From Primulina eburnea (Eukaryota; Streptophyta; Magnoliopsida; Lamiales; Gesneriaceae), in NCBI RefSeq assembly GCF_022965805.1, contig NC_133106.1, positions 31,361,913 through 31,425,912 on the forward strand: a stretch of DNA of 64,000 nucleotides, written 5' to 3'. Below, piece by piece: positions 33,944 through 46,529 of this stretch (its first letter is position 1; each line of letters starts with the position of its first letter). A program made the position numbers and the translations under genes. The notes beneath the pieces are model-generated. The model saw nothing but the letters and a program-made list of their open reading frames with translations, was not told the DNA's origin and did not search any database.

Positions 33944-36830
33944 TTTAGCTTTGCTCAGTGCTAGAGTTTAGCTTGCTTGCCTACTTGTTCTCAAGTTCCC
34001 GAGATAGGCATACATTTCTGCGTCGCGTATGGTTCTCTCCATCCCACGATTCTTTATGAAAACCAATAATTTTATCTCATGAATCGTTCGATTTTCTTTG
34101 GATTGATGCATCTGAAATGACATGGATTTCATATTCATTAATTTACTTGAATTGAGTAAAGTAAAGTGATATTCAAATCAAGCATGAAATAAATCATTTT
34201 CAAATATACTAGATTAATTTGAATTTCAATCTTCTTTCAAAAAGTTTATTTCATAATGCAATCATTGCCGCGTAGTACAACACTCTTCGGTACCTCATGT
34301 TTCAAAAGCAGAAAGTACTATATTTTATGATATTTTCTCTGTCACACAATCAATCATAGGCGTAGCAAAAAATATTTGTTCTGGTGGACAAAATGTTTAT
34401 AAATATTAATTTGAATTTCATATAATAAAAATATAAAAAAAAAACTACAGAAACATACCGAATTCTTATAAATATTAATCTGAACTTCACGTAATAAAAA
34501 TAAAAAAGAAGTTAAAGGAACGTACCGAATTCATATTTAAGCCGAATTTTGCGATTTTTCAATACATCAAACTTGTTATGATAAATTCTGTATTAATACC
34601 CAGAACAATATTCATTTCTATATAAACAACCACGGTATTAGCTAAAGATCATTTTTCATTTTATTACGAAGTGATGTCTCGATGAGTTCCATTTTAACAT
34701 AACACAAATATAATTAAATGCCTACATCCATAATATATCGACAGGAGGGTTAAAAAACATTCATGCATTAGGCCAGATTAAGAGTATAAATTTGAAATAC
34801 AAACCTAGAAGACATTTTGTTTCTTCAATTTTTTCCGAAGCTTTCTAGTGCGTGCGCCATTCTTCTTCGGTAGTCGACTGGTTTTTTTTTTTTTTTTCAA
34901 TAATGGTTTTACAACACATAATAACCATTTGAATTGGGCTTTAAATCTACACATTTAATTGCTCATTTAAATTTGGCTTTAAACATCAATTGGACTTTAA
35001 AATTCAATCCATTATTTTTTTTTTGTGAAATAATGGTTCTACGTATTTAATAAATACCTCTAAATAAATTGGTTCGACACTACCTGTTGGGGCAGTGCCC
35101 CACAGGATTTGGGTCATTGATTTTAAAAAAATTGATAAACCCCATGTATGTGTGTATAAATCTAGTCCTTTGATCTTTTCATAGGGACAGTGCCCACAAA
35201 GTAGGATGAAATCTTCCGCTTTAAACATACATATCTAAGCCTAAAATATAAAAAATATATGATGGGCTTATGCCTAGCTTTGCCCACATTGTTCTGCACC
35301 CCGGCTGACAATTTAGTTTTTTTTAAAAATAATAATAAAAATAAAAACTGACAATTTAGTAATTTGGTGATTGGTGCGAAGGATTCAACAATTGCTTGCT
35401 ATTTTACATTTTCATCTGCACGCGATTGAACATGAATTTTTATGATTACATTGATAGATTTTAAATTGTAATAAATAAAGAGTAACTAATTAAAATAATA
35501 TGCCCTAATTATTTATCGTATAATAAGATTATAAATTTCGTAAAAGGTTCACACAATTAAAACATAATTAATAAATTAAAAAGGTTTGATCATACATTGT
35601 AATAAACTTAATTTCTTAAAAATACAAATCAATATATTCAAAGGTTACATTTCAATGTATACTACAAATTGCAATTCCTATTATGGAAAGAATTAATATA
35701 TGTATATGAATATAACAAATAATTTTATTCTTCGAAAAATCTTTTTTGGGAAAACTGGACCTTTGGGAAAGGTGTAGGAGGGGTACTTAAACAGGCCTAC
35801 AAAAGGACTGAACGGACAAGTTCTGAAAAAGCCCAATATGATTACTACTTGCTTGAACAATACGCCTTGTTCTTGCCAAATCTTCACTTTGTTTTTAAAA
35901 GGAAAATTATATAGAAACAATTAAAAATTTAATTTCACGTGTCCAAAAAGTCTAAAATTACTATTTATTATATTGTTTTACATATTGAAAAGCACGACTT
36001 TTTTAATACATGGAATTTTTTTTTATCCAAAACGTTATTATTAAATAATAAAACTTCCACTTTTCGAATAACTAATTAAATTATCAATTAAGTTAAATTT
36101 ATACATAACAAGGCGAAATGTATATGAAATTAAATAAATTTTCAGAAAACATTTTCTCGATGAAGTTCATAATTAGATTAATTGTTAATATGTTTTCATT
36201 ATCTTAGTATATGTAGAATAAAAATAAAATAAATTCATTTACAAATAAAATAAATTCATTTACTCTCTTAACTACACAGTATTTGGAATAAATTTAGTTA
36301 TGGAGACGATCAGAAAAATATAATCAATAATTTAATAACGATATGAGTTGGGCATTATATAAGAAAAAGATGCTAAATTTTGGACTCTTTCAGTGTTTTT
36401 TTATGAAAGAGAAATTATAAATTTTGATGTAAATGAAAATACTTTATCAATAGATAAATCGACTTATTTATATGTGATAATATTACTTTTCACTCAAATT
36501 ACCATATATTATACAATATGTTTTTTTTTTATTTTTGGAATAAAAAATAATATTTTAAACTTAAAGCATCATATATATTACATTATATTTCTTAATAACA
36601 AAAACAAACAAAAAATAATATTTTTGAATGAATAATATTTTAGACAAAACAAATAATATTAATATCTGACGTGAATTTTTATGATATTTTAAATAGTTTT
36701 TATGTAATGAATTAAACTCAAGTCTAAAAATTACCAAAGAAGTCTACCGCAAGTTAAAATATATTAGCAATTCATTCAATGGCTCAGGTTGTCTTGTAAT
36801 TTTGTCTTTCTCTTTATCAAATGACTTAAT
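33944..36830. other. Gene-free AT-rich interval
   Basis: No gene recognised. The start is probably the COL16-type 3' UTR. A 45-bp phrase AGTAGGATGAAAT with GTGCCCACA before it (about 35185-35215) recurs at about 40495-40525. An imperfect repeat of TATAAATATTAATTTGAATTTCA-like sequence lies at 34390-34500. Confidence 0.5.
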
Positions 36831-36832
36831 AA

Positions 36833-37016
36833 TAGGCAAAAACTTGTATGAGACGGTCTCACGGATCATATTTGTGAGACGGATCTTTTATTTGGGTCAT
36901 CCATGAAAAAGTATTACTTTTTATGCTAAGAGTAATACTTTTTATTGTGAATATGGGTAGGGTTGACCCGTCTCATAGATTAAGATCCGTGAGACGGTCT
37001 CACATTAGACATACTC
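36833..37016 (+). repeat. GTGAGACGGTCTCAC-type repeat, copy 11
   Basis: Nearly consensus full-length copy, from GGCAAAAACTTGTATGAGAC to CACATTAGACATACTC. Confidence 0.92.
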
Positions 37017-37272
37017 CTTATAATAATCTCCTAATTGACAGCAGAATGTCCAACTGTCTTAGATAAGTAAAACAGTACAATCAGCCCCATCCATATTAAA
37101 ATTAAACAATGTTCTAATAGATCTACACTTTGTATGTTACACTTCATTCTTGTTAATTTCTACTACTTTTTTGTGCACATTATTTTATATATTTTCGACT
37201 TATACAAGGTATATATACTCTAAAGGGTTTTATGCTTGATTTCTTAAAAATTTTCAACCGGTATAATTGATG

Positions 37273-37620
37273 TTGGATGTAATAATTGTCCATGCTTGGT
37301 AGAACGATCGAACTATGGTGTTTGAGCTGCTGTGCGGTTTAAAAGATTTGAGTTGCACCATTACCACCAGCTATAGCTTTTGGTAAAGCGGTAAGTACTC
37401 GGTCCTACAATTGGTGTAAGAGTCAAGGTCACGAGTTTGATTCTCATTGATTGCAATGAGTGCAATTATTGGGAGCGAGATTGTTTGATACAATAATTAT
37501 CCGTGCTTGGTAGAGTAATCGAACCGTGGTGCTGGAGCTGCTGTGCGGTTTAAAAAATTTGAATTGCACCATTATCATAGCTTTTGATAAAGCGACGAGC
37601 GCTTGATCCTACAATTGCAT
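37273..37620 (+). repeat. Tandem SINE-like repeat with tRNA-like core
   Basis: Two partial copies about 210 bp apart share TGCTTGGTAGA, GAGCTGCTGTGCGGTTTAAA, TTGCACCATTA, TAGCTTTTGGTAAAGCG and GATCCTACAATTG. Between them GGTCACGAGTTTGATTCTC looks like a pol III box B, and TTGGTAAAGCGGTAAG resembles box A. The second copy is truncated. Confidence 0.5.
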
Positions 37621-38456
37621 TATATGGAAGATCCAAATACCAAATTTTATTCTTGTGACACCGGAAAAATTCTACGAGAAAGCCAATAATATCGTGGGAA
37701 GTGAAAGTATCAATCCCATCAATGTTTGCTTCAGTGAAGTAATCAATCCCATCACTCCTATGTTTCGGTAGTCAAGAAATAGATTTAAACCCTAGCTTGC
37801 CATTGATGACTAGATGACAAGTGCACTATACCTAAACATAACAGTTGTGGGAAAATGAGGTAACGTAACAAGGATTCAAAAGGTACAAATTTTACTCCTT
37901 GTATGCAATATACCAGCAACCACTTTAAGCAATACTAAAATTGAAAACTGTGTCTGAAATCTTTGTAAAGTCGTGTGTTTCTAATCATAAAAAAGAACAT
38001 GACTCAACTGGATATATATCTATCTCCAGAGGCTCCGAGAAGAAATCAAAGTCTGTAAAGTTTGCTCTAATGGTGAAACAATTGGATTCGGCATCAATGC
38101 AGTTAAAAATAAAACATGCCGAAACAAACAAATTAAATAAACAAGAACTTTGATTTCCCCACGAAGTGCTAGAGACGAAATATCATAAAGCAGAAATTAA
38201 CTGTGGTACAAGTTAAAATGATGGCATATATAGATTAACACTTGATTGTGTGATTACAGAACCGGATTTCAACAACTCACCTATAATAAATATTATCTAT
38301 TCTTGGCGAATGCGATCATCCATTTTGTAACAAAGTACTCACGGTTTACTCATTCAACATTCAGTTCCTAGGGTACTCGTGAGAAAAAAATACGAGAAAA
38401 AACATCAAACTAATTATATAAACCAAAGAGAAATATAACTGAATTAACTGACTCCA

Positions 38457-38723
38457 CTAATTGTGAAGAGGATCTGGGCAGCTTGGTATCCTCCTTTTGT
38501 AATCAAGAAATGTACCATTACTGCCATTGAAATGCTCTATGGAGATTATGGTTTGATTCTTGGGAGGAAGAGGAGAAGGGGAAGGGGAAGGAGCTTGTTC
38601 TGGAAATGTCCTTACTGCCCCTACCTTGCTTTGGCAGGAATTCCATGTACGCACAATTAAGATGACAAGAAACAGGGCAATATACGAGGGCAAAACCTGT
38701 CTTTTTCCGCTGGAAGATGACAT
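38457..38723 (-). CDS. CLE27: CLE27-like signalling peptide precursor
   Basis: Intronless 88-residue precursor from ATG at 38723 (MSSSSGKRQV). A hydrophobic segment SYIALFLVILIV at about residues 13-24 acts as signal peptide. A variable Pro/Ser-rich middle (PEQAPSPSPSPLPPK) follows, and the protein ends exactly with the 12-residue CLE motif RRIPSCPDPLHN. The Ser-Cys-Pro in place of the usual Ser/Thr-Gly-Pro matches the CLE27 type (Arabidopsis CLE27 ends RIVPSCPDPLHN). CLE peptides are secreted, processed, and bind leucine-rich-repeat receptor kinases. A TATA box lies upstream. Upstream in-frame codons without ATG were not included. Confidence 0.92.
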   Translation of the reverse strand: MSSSSGKRQVLPSYIALFLVILIVRTWNSCQSKVGAVRTFPEQAPSPSPSPLPPKNQTIISIEHFNGSNGTFLDYKRRIPSCPDPLHN

Positions 38724-38851
38724 CTCCGGTGAACCCACGTACAAAAAAATGCTTCGGTTTCTTGTGTTCCGGCTATCGGATTTGTTGCTGGTCAGTGTAA
38801 GTCGCGGCAAGCTTGACTAATTCTCTAAAACATACTTAGCTTTGTATGAGT

Positions 38852-38859
38852 TTTATATA
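38852..38859 (-). promoter_or_regulatory. TATA box of the CLE gene
   Basis: Minus strand reads TATATAAA, about 130 bases before the ATG. Confidence 0.55.
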
Positions 38860-38998
38860 GAGAGAGAGGGACAAGTGACATGAAATACCTAAGAATTTAT
38901 TGACATGATGCCATGAACTTGATGATTAGTTTATATTTTTTAATTCCAATTCTGACTTTTTTAGAATATGAGTGATCATTGTACCAAACAAATTGCCC

Positions 38999-39039
<41 letters not shown>

Positions 39040-39557
39040 TATATTTATTTATTTATTTATTTACACGAATCTTTTAGTTGGAGATGTAGACTGTTAATAA
39101 TATGGAGTTCTTGAAAGATAAGAAAATAAAATATATCTTTACCTCAAGAATAATAGGATAAATTCTTTATTCAAAATAAAATATTTGATGGTGAATCGTT
39201 CTATTATGTTTATATATTAAATTTAATAAAAATTGCAAGATTATTTATGTTAGATCATCGATCAGTTTATCGAGGGTGATGGGTACACAGGACCTAGGGG
39301 TAAGGTGGGTAGGTCTAATTTTTAAGTTCAATTTTAGTTTGATCGAGGCAGATCAAGTCAAGAAAAGTAGAAAACCTTTATTCTCAAAAATAATAGTAAA
39401 GTAAAGGAAATCTTGATTGATGTATTAACACCCACATAAGCCCGAATAGACTGATACCGACAAATTAGGCCCAATTAATTTTTTTTATAATTTTTAAATA
39501 TGAAAAATTAGAGAACGTGTATTTAGAAAGTATAATTCCACTAATATATTTGTCTTA

Positions 39558-39740
39558 GACACAAACTTGTGTGAGACGGTCTCACAAAATATATTTTGTT
39601 AGACGAATCTCTTGTTGGGTCATCCATAAAAAAATATTACTCTTTATGTTAAGAGTATTACTTTTTGTTGTGAATATCGGTAGGGTTGAACCCGTCTTAC
39701 AGACAAAAATTAGTGAGACCGTCTCACAAGAGACCTACTA
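39558..39740 (+). repeat. GTGAGACGGTCTCAC-type repeat, copy 12
   Basis: Full copy, somewhat diverged, from ACACAAACTTGTGTGAGAC to CAAGAGACCTACTA. Confidence 0.88.
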
Positions 39741-40600
39741 TTTTTCTTTAAATTATACAAATATGAGGAGAACAAAATATAATACATATTTTCAGTCTGA
39801 TTAGTGCTTAAATATAAAAGAGGTTAGTGCTTAAATTAAAAGGTTCACTAATTCGTTCGAATAAAAAAATTACATAAACAAATATTATAATTAAAATGAA
39901 ATTATACAAAATAAATCTTCAGTCTGAGATATCATCTCCTTATCTAACCATATTCGGAATGAATCAAAATTTTTCTTCTATGATCCATCGAAGTTTATGA
40001 GACGACTCGATCCGAACCTTATTCTCAATAACCAAATTGGTTATGGTTATCATTTATATTTGTTATAAAAAAAATATCGTATATGCTTTGAGCATATAAA
40101 GAAATAGAAATATAATATGCATACATTCTCAGAAAGTACAGTATGATCTCTAGTCCAAGATTGTAGGTTATCGGGTTTTGTTCCGAAAAGGGTCTAGAGG
40201 ATTGTTTGGCTCTGGCTTTGAAAAAGGTTGAAAAATATGAGAAGGTATTTGTCTGATCTTCTGGACAGCACTTTTTAGATTTTGTACCTTGAATTTGTTT
40301 CTGCATTTTGCCATTTTTTCCTTACAGTGCATTAAATCTGGAGGGTGTCTATTACTCTTTCTTGGTTAACGAGATCCTATCAATATGAGCACTACCCTCA
40401 CAACGTGTAAGATCTTACCACACATATAATTTTTTTTAAAAAAGTAGGTCATATATATGCATGGACAAATCTTGGTCATCCATCCTATCATAGAAGCAAT
40501 GCCCACATGAGTAGGATGAAATAAACACTCTTTTTTTTATATATTTTTCCTCTCAGCTTCATTTTCTTTTTTCACTCTCCCTCTCTTCAAATTTTACTAA
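39741..40600. other. Gene-free interval
   Basis: A 93-codon minus-strand frame at 40025-40306 starts with ATG and is moderately complex, but I recognise nothing in it and give it no call. Confidence 0.4.
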
Positions 40601-40609
40601 TTCAGCATG

Positions 40610-41000
40610 TTGGGATGCAACCAAAGTCCCACATTGAAAGATCTAGAGAAAGATCATGGGTTTATAAAGATGGAATGATATCTCCATTGGTATGAGGCCT
40701 TTTAGGTGGTTCCAAAAACAAAACCATGAGGGTGAAAACCCAAAGTGGACAATATCATATTAGTGTGGAGATATCCGGATTCCATTGCTCTATAACAAAC
40801 AAAAACTCCTTATTTGGTGAGGGGAAAACCGTTGGAGATATTATGAACCACCCACAGAGGATATAATTTATATACAAATATTGGTGGAAAACATTTTAAA
40901 GATTATTTGACATGGTTTTCACACTAAATGGGGTGTTTACTGACTTCACATATATAAAAACCTTAGCATGGCATTGGACATACATATCATATAGAACGTG
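40610..41000 (+). repeat. Dispersed repeat with snRNA-type upstream element and TATA
   Basis: AGTCCCACATTG at 40625-40636 resembles the plant snRNA upstream sequence element (RTCCCACATCG), and TTATAAAGA begins 25-26 bases later (40662). Downstream phrases (ATGAGGCCTTTTAGGTGG, AACCATGAGGGTGAAAACCC, AAAGTGGACAATATCATA) recur widely in plant genomes to my knowledge. The family name is not certain. Confidence 0.5.
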
Positions 41001-41406
41001 TCAATATATCTATACATATAACTGAAATTTCATATACATTTTTGTATCTGTATCATGGCTTATTATGCAATATAGTCAAGTGGAGAAGAACTTTGTTTTA
41101 GGGATGAAAGATCAAAAGAAATAATCACTCAAAATTACTGCTTTAGTAATTATCATATCAACCCTCCATTAAGTATTACCACACAACATTGATACACCAA
41201 AATTATCATAATAAACGGTAAAGCCTTTGAATAACAAAATAAATCAACTTAATTTAATGTGATATTGATCCCAATATAGCCCTATCAACTGAAAATTTTC
41301 ACCATGCCACACGAAACACGATTCTACGTGATCTGATTCATCCAAAAATCATCATTTGGCAAAGTAGATATCGTTGCAGATAAATCTTCAACTCTCGTGT
41401 TGAAAT

Positions 41407-44400
41407 CTACACTCGCCCAGTCATGCCAATGGTTGAAGAAGCACGATTAGTTTTATGAGCAGGTTGAGTGGTAGCTTTAGAGAAGTACATGTAGTAGTAG
41501 ATATTCAGAACCATCGTTCCAACCACAAAGACTGCCCCAGCAATGAATACACCTTTCCGTAAAGATTCACAAGAAAAATTGTCTGCTAAGATCATGTTAC
41601 GGTATTTGGTGTGATATGCGTTGTTCTTAGCACCAGCGATTAGGCATGCTTCTGCTACTATAAATGTCATCCTACATATTTGGATAAATCATTAGAATTA
41701 TATGCTACCGAGTTGCACGAAACCTGTTAAAGAATCTAATGAGATAAAAAAACTGGTGAAAAATGTACTAGATTGCCGTCTTCATGTACATAAATATATA
41801 TCATATAGAACAAGAAACTAATGGAAGAAATGGAAACGAAAAACAAAAACTTCATAAAGAATACACTCTCTTACCACGAAGAAACAAAATATATTATGGT
41901 CCAGGCACGATTTCCACCAGGAACCAAAGGCCTTCCAAAACACATGCACTTGGTAACGCCCATAAGCAAAGATTCACTTGAGAGAAGAAACAAGAATGCC
42001 CCCACTCCATATCCTGTGGCAACATCAGACTTGTAGACACAATATGTTCGATTAGTGACCTCTTCTATGGTTAAAGTGCCCTGTCACACAAAGAATAAGA
42101 GAGAAAGATACAACCATAATTAGAAACATGCTGAGTTAAGCTGAATACAGACATTTATACAGGAAAAAAATTCAAAACAAGCTCATGGCCTTTATTCTGG
42201 AAACAATTTTTATGCTGATAACTCAAACTTGACAAGGACTCCTAGCTAACTAATAGCATATACCCTTTGCCCAGATTCTAGCTAAGCTAAGTTCAAAACA
42301 ATTACAAGGACAACTAGTTAAGCAGTCTGGTAGTCATGCTGAACCGTGTTGGCCAACTTACATCCTGGTTTTTGCTACTAAACTAAGTAAACTTACAAAA
42401 CCAATGCAAATGGAGAAAAAATCATAACCAGCATGCTCGAATAATCACCAAAGTGTCTGGTAAATATATTTTGATTTTGTTTAGTCCCACAAATTTACAT
42501 CAAAACCAGTACAGTAATGTTAAGCCTAAGGAGAATATGGGAAACACCACGGGTTTAACAAGGGAGAGTTTGCGAAATGACTCTTGATCAAATTTTTTTG
42601 TTCGATTTATAACCATCTTTGCCTTTTTTTTATCCATAACCTTCACATTTGCCAAAAAATAAGGGATGCCATGTGTAAGATAATGGTCGCCTGTTGGAAA
42701 CTATAAACACATGGTCCTGGGATAATGATTAAACGAATACACAGGTCAGAGTTGAAATCTTCACGAGGTTATAAACTTGATTTCCCCGGGTTTGATCATT
42801 CGGTCTTTTTGGGATTTGGATTCTCTGCTGTAGTTGAAACACAACACCTGATACTGTGCATTTTTTATACGATCATCTCATGGACATCACACAATGTCAG
42901 ATAAATTTAAAAAATTGTCAGACGAAACAAGATGATCAAAAAGAGCACAACACCGATGCTGTGTTTTCAACCACAGCAGCAGAGGATCCAAATCCGTCTT
43001 TTTGTCCGTAAGATGACCCTAAAGATACCCAAACTATTGATATCTAACCTCATTGGCAATTTATCGATTTTATAAATCGAATAGTATTTTATATCCACTT
43101 ACAGGAAATGTACATCAGTACATGTAAATAATCCTAAAGTTAAGACAATTTCTTATCACCGCTACTCCACCAGAGCAGTCACTTGACCACATTCTGCTAA
43201 ATATCCACATAAATTTGCCATAATTCATCTAACATGTGGTCAATTGTGTTGCACAATGCTAACATTAGCTTCTCATAAATCAAAAGTTGACTAAGGCAAT
43301 TGAATGTTGAACTGTCGTCAGGTATCAGTCATCACAACACAATATTGTCAACTTCCATCGAAAGAGATGTTGTTTCTCCTTCAAAATGGCTCGCTTCACT
43401 ACTCATGTATATTTCACCATCTCAAAACAAGAACTTTCGTCCAAGGACTACCATTTGGTCACTAAAATTGGATAATATTTTATCCTGTTTTTTTGGCTCA
43501 AATATTTCATAAAAATGACGTCCAAATCATGCTGGAACGCTGAATTCACACATAAGAGTATCTACAAGAACCAAGTATAGCTATTACAACCCATTGTTGT
43601 CTGCTCTTAATACTCACACTTGTGTGCAAGGTGCAGTAAACCCACTACGTTTTACGGAGGATAGTTCAGGTGAAACAAATTCTAAAATCAAGTGAGTTAC
43701 AACCAAAAGAAAAGTTGGATGTATACTAACGGTAGCAAAATAATAAACTTATGAGTATTGATACAAGTTCCTTTTGTATGCAGCTAAATAATTTTTTTTC
43801 CCAGTTAAGCATAGTACACAAGAGAAAGGTTGCATATTTTAGTTTTCCAGGTTAAACATATTCCAAGGACCATATAATTGCTGCTTCCAGCATCCACCTC
43901 AATGCAAACAAAATCTCTCACTCAAGTCTTATCTATCACAAGTTTTATCTCTTGGTTCCTTTCCAAAGGAGAAGGTATTGTGCATAATAATATGATGAGA
44001 CTCGGTCCTGAACTATATTAGGGCCCTCACAATCTGTTTCCTTTCCGATTTTGGCGACTATAAAAGAAACACAAATGCAGGCAAACCATTCCCATGAACT
44101 TATAATTGGAATCTTCCCCTTACCCTAAAGCAACAGAATATGCTGATTGGGGCAGAAAGAGGGACCTTTAATTGTGATTATTCATCCATACCAACAATGT
44201 TCACCAAAAACTACTAACAACAGAATTAACTAAACAACCAGGAAGCTTTGAGGAACTGGAACAGCCAAAATGTGTTGAAATTTCTTCAGAGTTGCCCAAT
44301 TTCAAAAAGTAAGTGTAAATTATAAAAGAAAGAATGGTGAAAAATAAACAACAAAGTACCCACAAAAATGGTCTTTGTCTAGAAATCAAAGGCTGTATGT

Positions 44401-45733
44401 GAACTCATGGGAGGGACAGAGAACGTGGTATTGGCCACCTAGCCAGGAGAAAGCTAACAAAATTGCTTCTAGGAATCACGGGGGAAATGAAAATTAGGAA
44501 TTACAATCACTTCTACAAACAGCAGGAAATTGCACTGGTTTGCCTGAAAACAAATTCTAATTTCTTTTCATGTGTAGCACGACCAAACAAGATTACAAGT
44601 TTTTGTTTATTGGGCAATGCAAATCATGGAAATTACAAGCCAAGGTTATCACTCAGTATTTTCAAGGACATTAAATCAAAGTGGCTTACTTGATAAACAA
44701 TTCCTCGCATCCTACCTTTATTTCAGAATGTGGCATAGCTGAATAAGCAATTTGTTGATAAATCATTACATCATATCTTTGTAAATTATCTTCGAAGCTC
44801 CTCAAATTCATATAATGCAAGAAAATATCTGGCACTTGACATTTTCTTTACTTTTTTCTTTTGAAAATTCACTTATACTATCTTGTAGCAGTTCGCATTT
44901 CACATTTAAACAGGTACACTACTTAGTTCTCAGTTCCAACTTCCAAGAAACAAAAGTTTCAACTTTCAAGAGCCTTCCAATGTTTGCCAGAATATGGGAT
45001 GGAAACTGGAAAGCTGTAAAACCTTCCTAAAAAGTATCCTAAACAAGATAAATATCAAGATCCCAGTAAATATTCAATTTACTTGGCCAACCAATTAACC
45101 AAGGGTTGATGCAACTCTTAATTTCACGGGGCTTAGCTTGTTCAAATCTCGTTGAACGGTTCATACAATGGAGCAAAAAAGAAGACAAAAAGAACAATCT
45201 TTTCGCCAAAAAGGCAACTTAAGTGCATCACATCACTTCAAACTTAATCAGTCATCGATTATAGTTAATATTTTATAAAAATCCACAGAACATTCAAGCA
45301 CTCAGCATTGTCATGATCCCCCATTAAAGGCATTAAAAAGATCATATTATTTAGGCAAAACGCTAAATAAACAAACCCAGTCCATCATTCACAAAAAATC
45401 ATTTCCAGCCCAAATCGACCTTCCGTTCGACACCTTTCCAATCATAGAAACAATCGTTAAGTACAAAATCTCAAGAAACAAACCAAATGAGACCAAAAAT
45501 GAAAAAGCATACCAAATTTTAATAACAACCCGATATGATCTACAAAAACCCAGTTAATTGCTAGTTCAATCAACATATATTTGCGCACATACACATAGAG
45601 ACGACAAAGAGGGAGTGAAGAAGAGAGCAATTACAGTGCTACGACGTCGTTCAGCAGCAATGGCAAATCCGAATGCAGTTAAGCTCAGTACTATAACCAA
45701 AAGATGAACTAAAGACGACCCTTTTGCTTCCAT
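41407..45733 (-). CDS. DUF1218 four-helix membrane protein (MWL/DEAL/VCC-type)
   Basis: Three exons, complement of 41407-41671, 41875-42080 and 45635-45733: 570 nt, 189 residues, all GT-AG and in phase. Four predicted membrane helices: LVHLLVIVLSLTAFGFAIAA (about 8-27), GVGAFLFLLSSESLLMGV, IIYFVSSWMTFIVAEACLIA, and VFIAGAVFVVGTMVLNIYYY. Family marks are AAERRRST after helix 1, CVYKSDVATGYG, and CMCFG. DUF1218 proteins sit in the ER/plasma membrane system and have been linked to vascular patterning, leaf symmetry and lignin in Arabidopsis; this member's role is unknown. The first intron (42081-45634, about 3.5 kb) holds no gene I can see. Confidence 0.9.
42081..45634 (-). other. 3.5-kb first intron of the DUF1218 gene
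   Basis: Non-coding, unlike the flanking intergenic DNA in that it lacks the MITE families seen elsewhere. Short reading frames inside show no family marks. Confidence 0.75.
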
Positions 45734-45846
45734 CTTCACCGAGTTCCCTCCAACACTTTACTCTCCTTTTCTCTGTGAATTTGTGAAAAGACAGAGTGGG
45801 AAAAGCAGGAAATTAAAGCCGCAGTAAAAGCTTGATAACCCACGCG

Positions 45847-45853
45847 ATTTATA
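45847..45853 (-). promoter_or_regulatory. TATA box of the DUF1218 gene
   Basis: Minus strand reads GCTATAAATCG, 114 bases before the ATG. Confidence 0.55.
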
Positions 45854-45949
45854 GCAAGTGCACCACACGCCATGGTCGAAATTGGGAAACTCTGCCAACG
45901 CAACGGAACGTGGTATCTTTGACTGCTGTCTTAAAGAAATTATCATTCG

Positions 45950-46519
45950 ATTTGATATATCGTTAATTTGAATGATTAAGAATAATTACTTGCAAATATA
46001 TTTTTAGATATTTATAATTATCAATCAAATTATATTCCCGTTCATTATTGTTATCACTTCTTTCATCCAAAATTAAAGTCATTTGCCAATAAACAAATAT
46101 TTATTTGTATATAAAATTATAAATCAATTTTTTACTTGTCAAAGATTCAAGATAGTTCAGACACAACGTAAAGAAAAATGTGACAAAAAATACAAAACTC
46201 ATTCGTAGAATTGAATGTTCATCATTATACAATAACGATATAATTACAATATTTTAAATTATAAAATTGTTCAAATTTCACGTATCGATTACTCTTTTTG
46301 TAGGTATATCAATCCATATACTACATGTGGAATGCTCTCCCACAATAACAATTGTTGCACTCAAATACTATTACTCCACGAGTTCATTTTTTTCCTTAAA
46401 TTCAATCAAAGACTATTTATTTTAGTTAATTATATATAATTAATTTTTAATTATAAAATAATAGATTTTAATTTATCAGTTAATTAATATATACTTATAA
46501 TTTACATGAATAATTGTAT
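45950..46519. other. Gene-free AT-rich spacer
   Basis: Nothing recognised. Confidence 0.5.
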
Positions 46520-46529
46520 ATATTATAAC

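Noticed and set aside
40025..40306. 93-codon ATG frame, minus strand
   Set aside because: No recognised motif; the C-terminal half is AT-driven Ile/Tyr-rich sequence.
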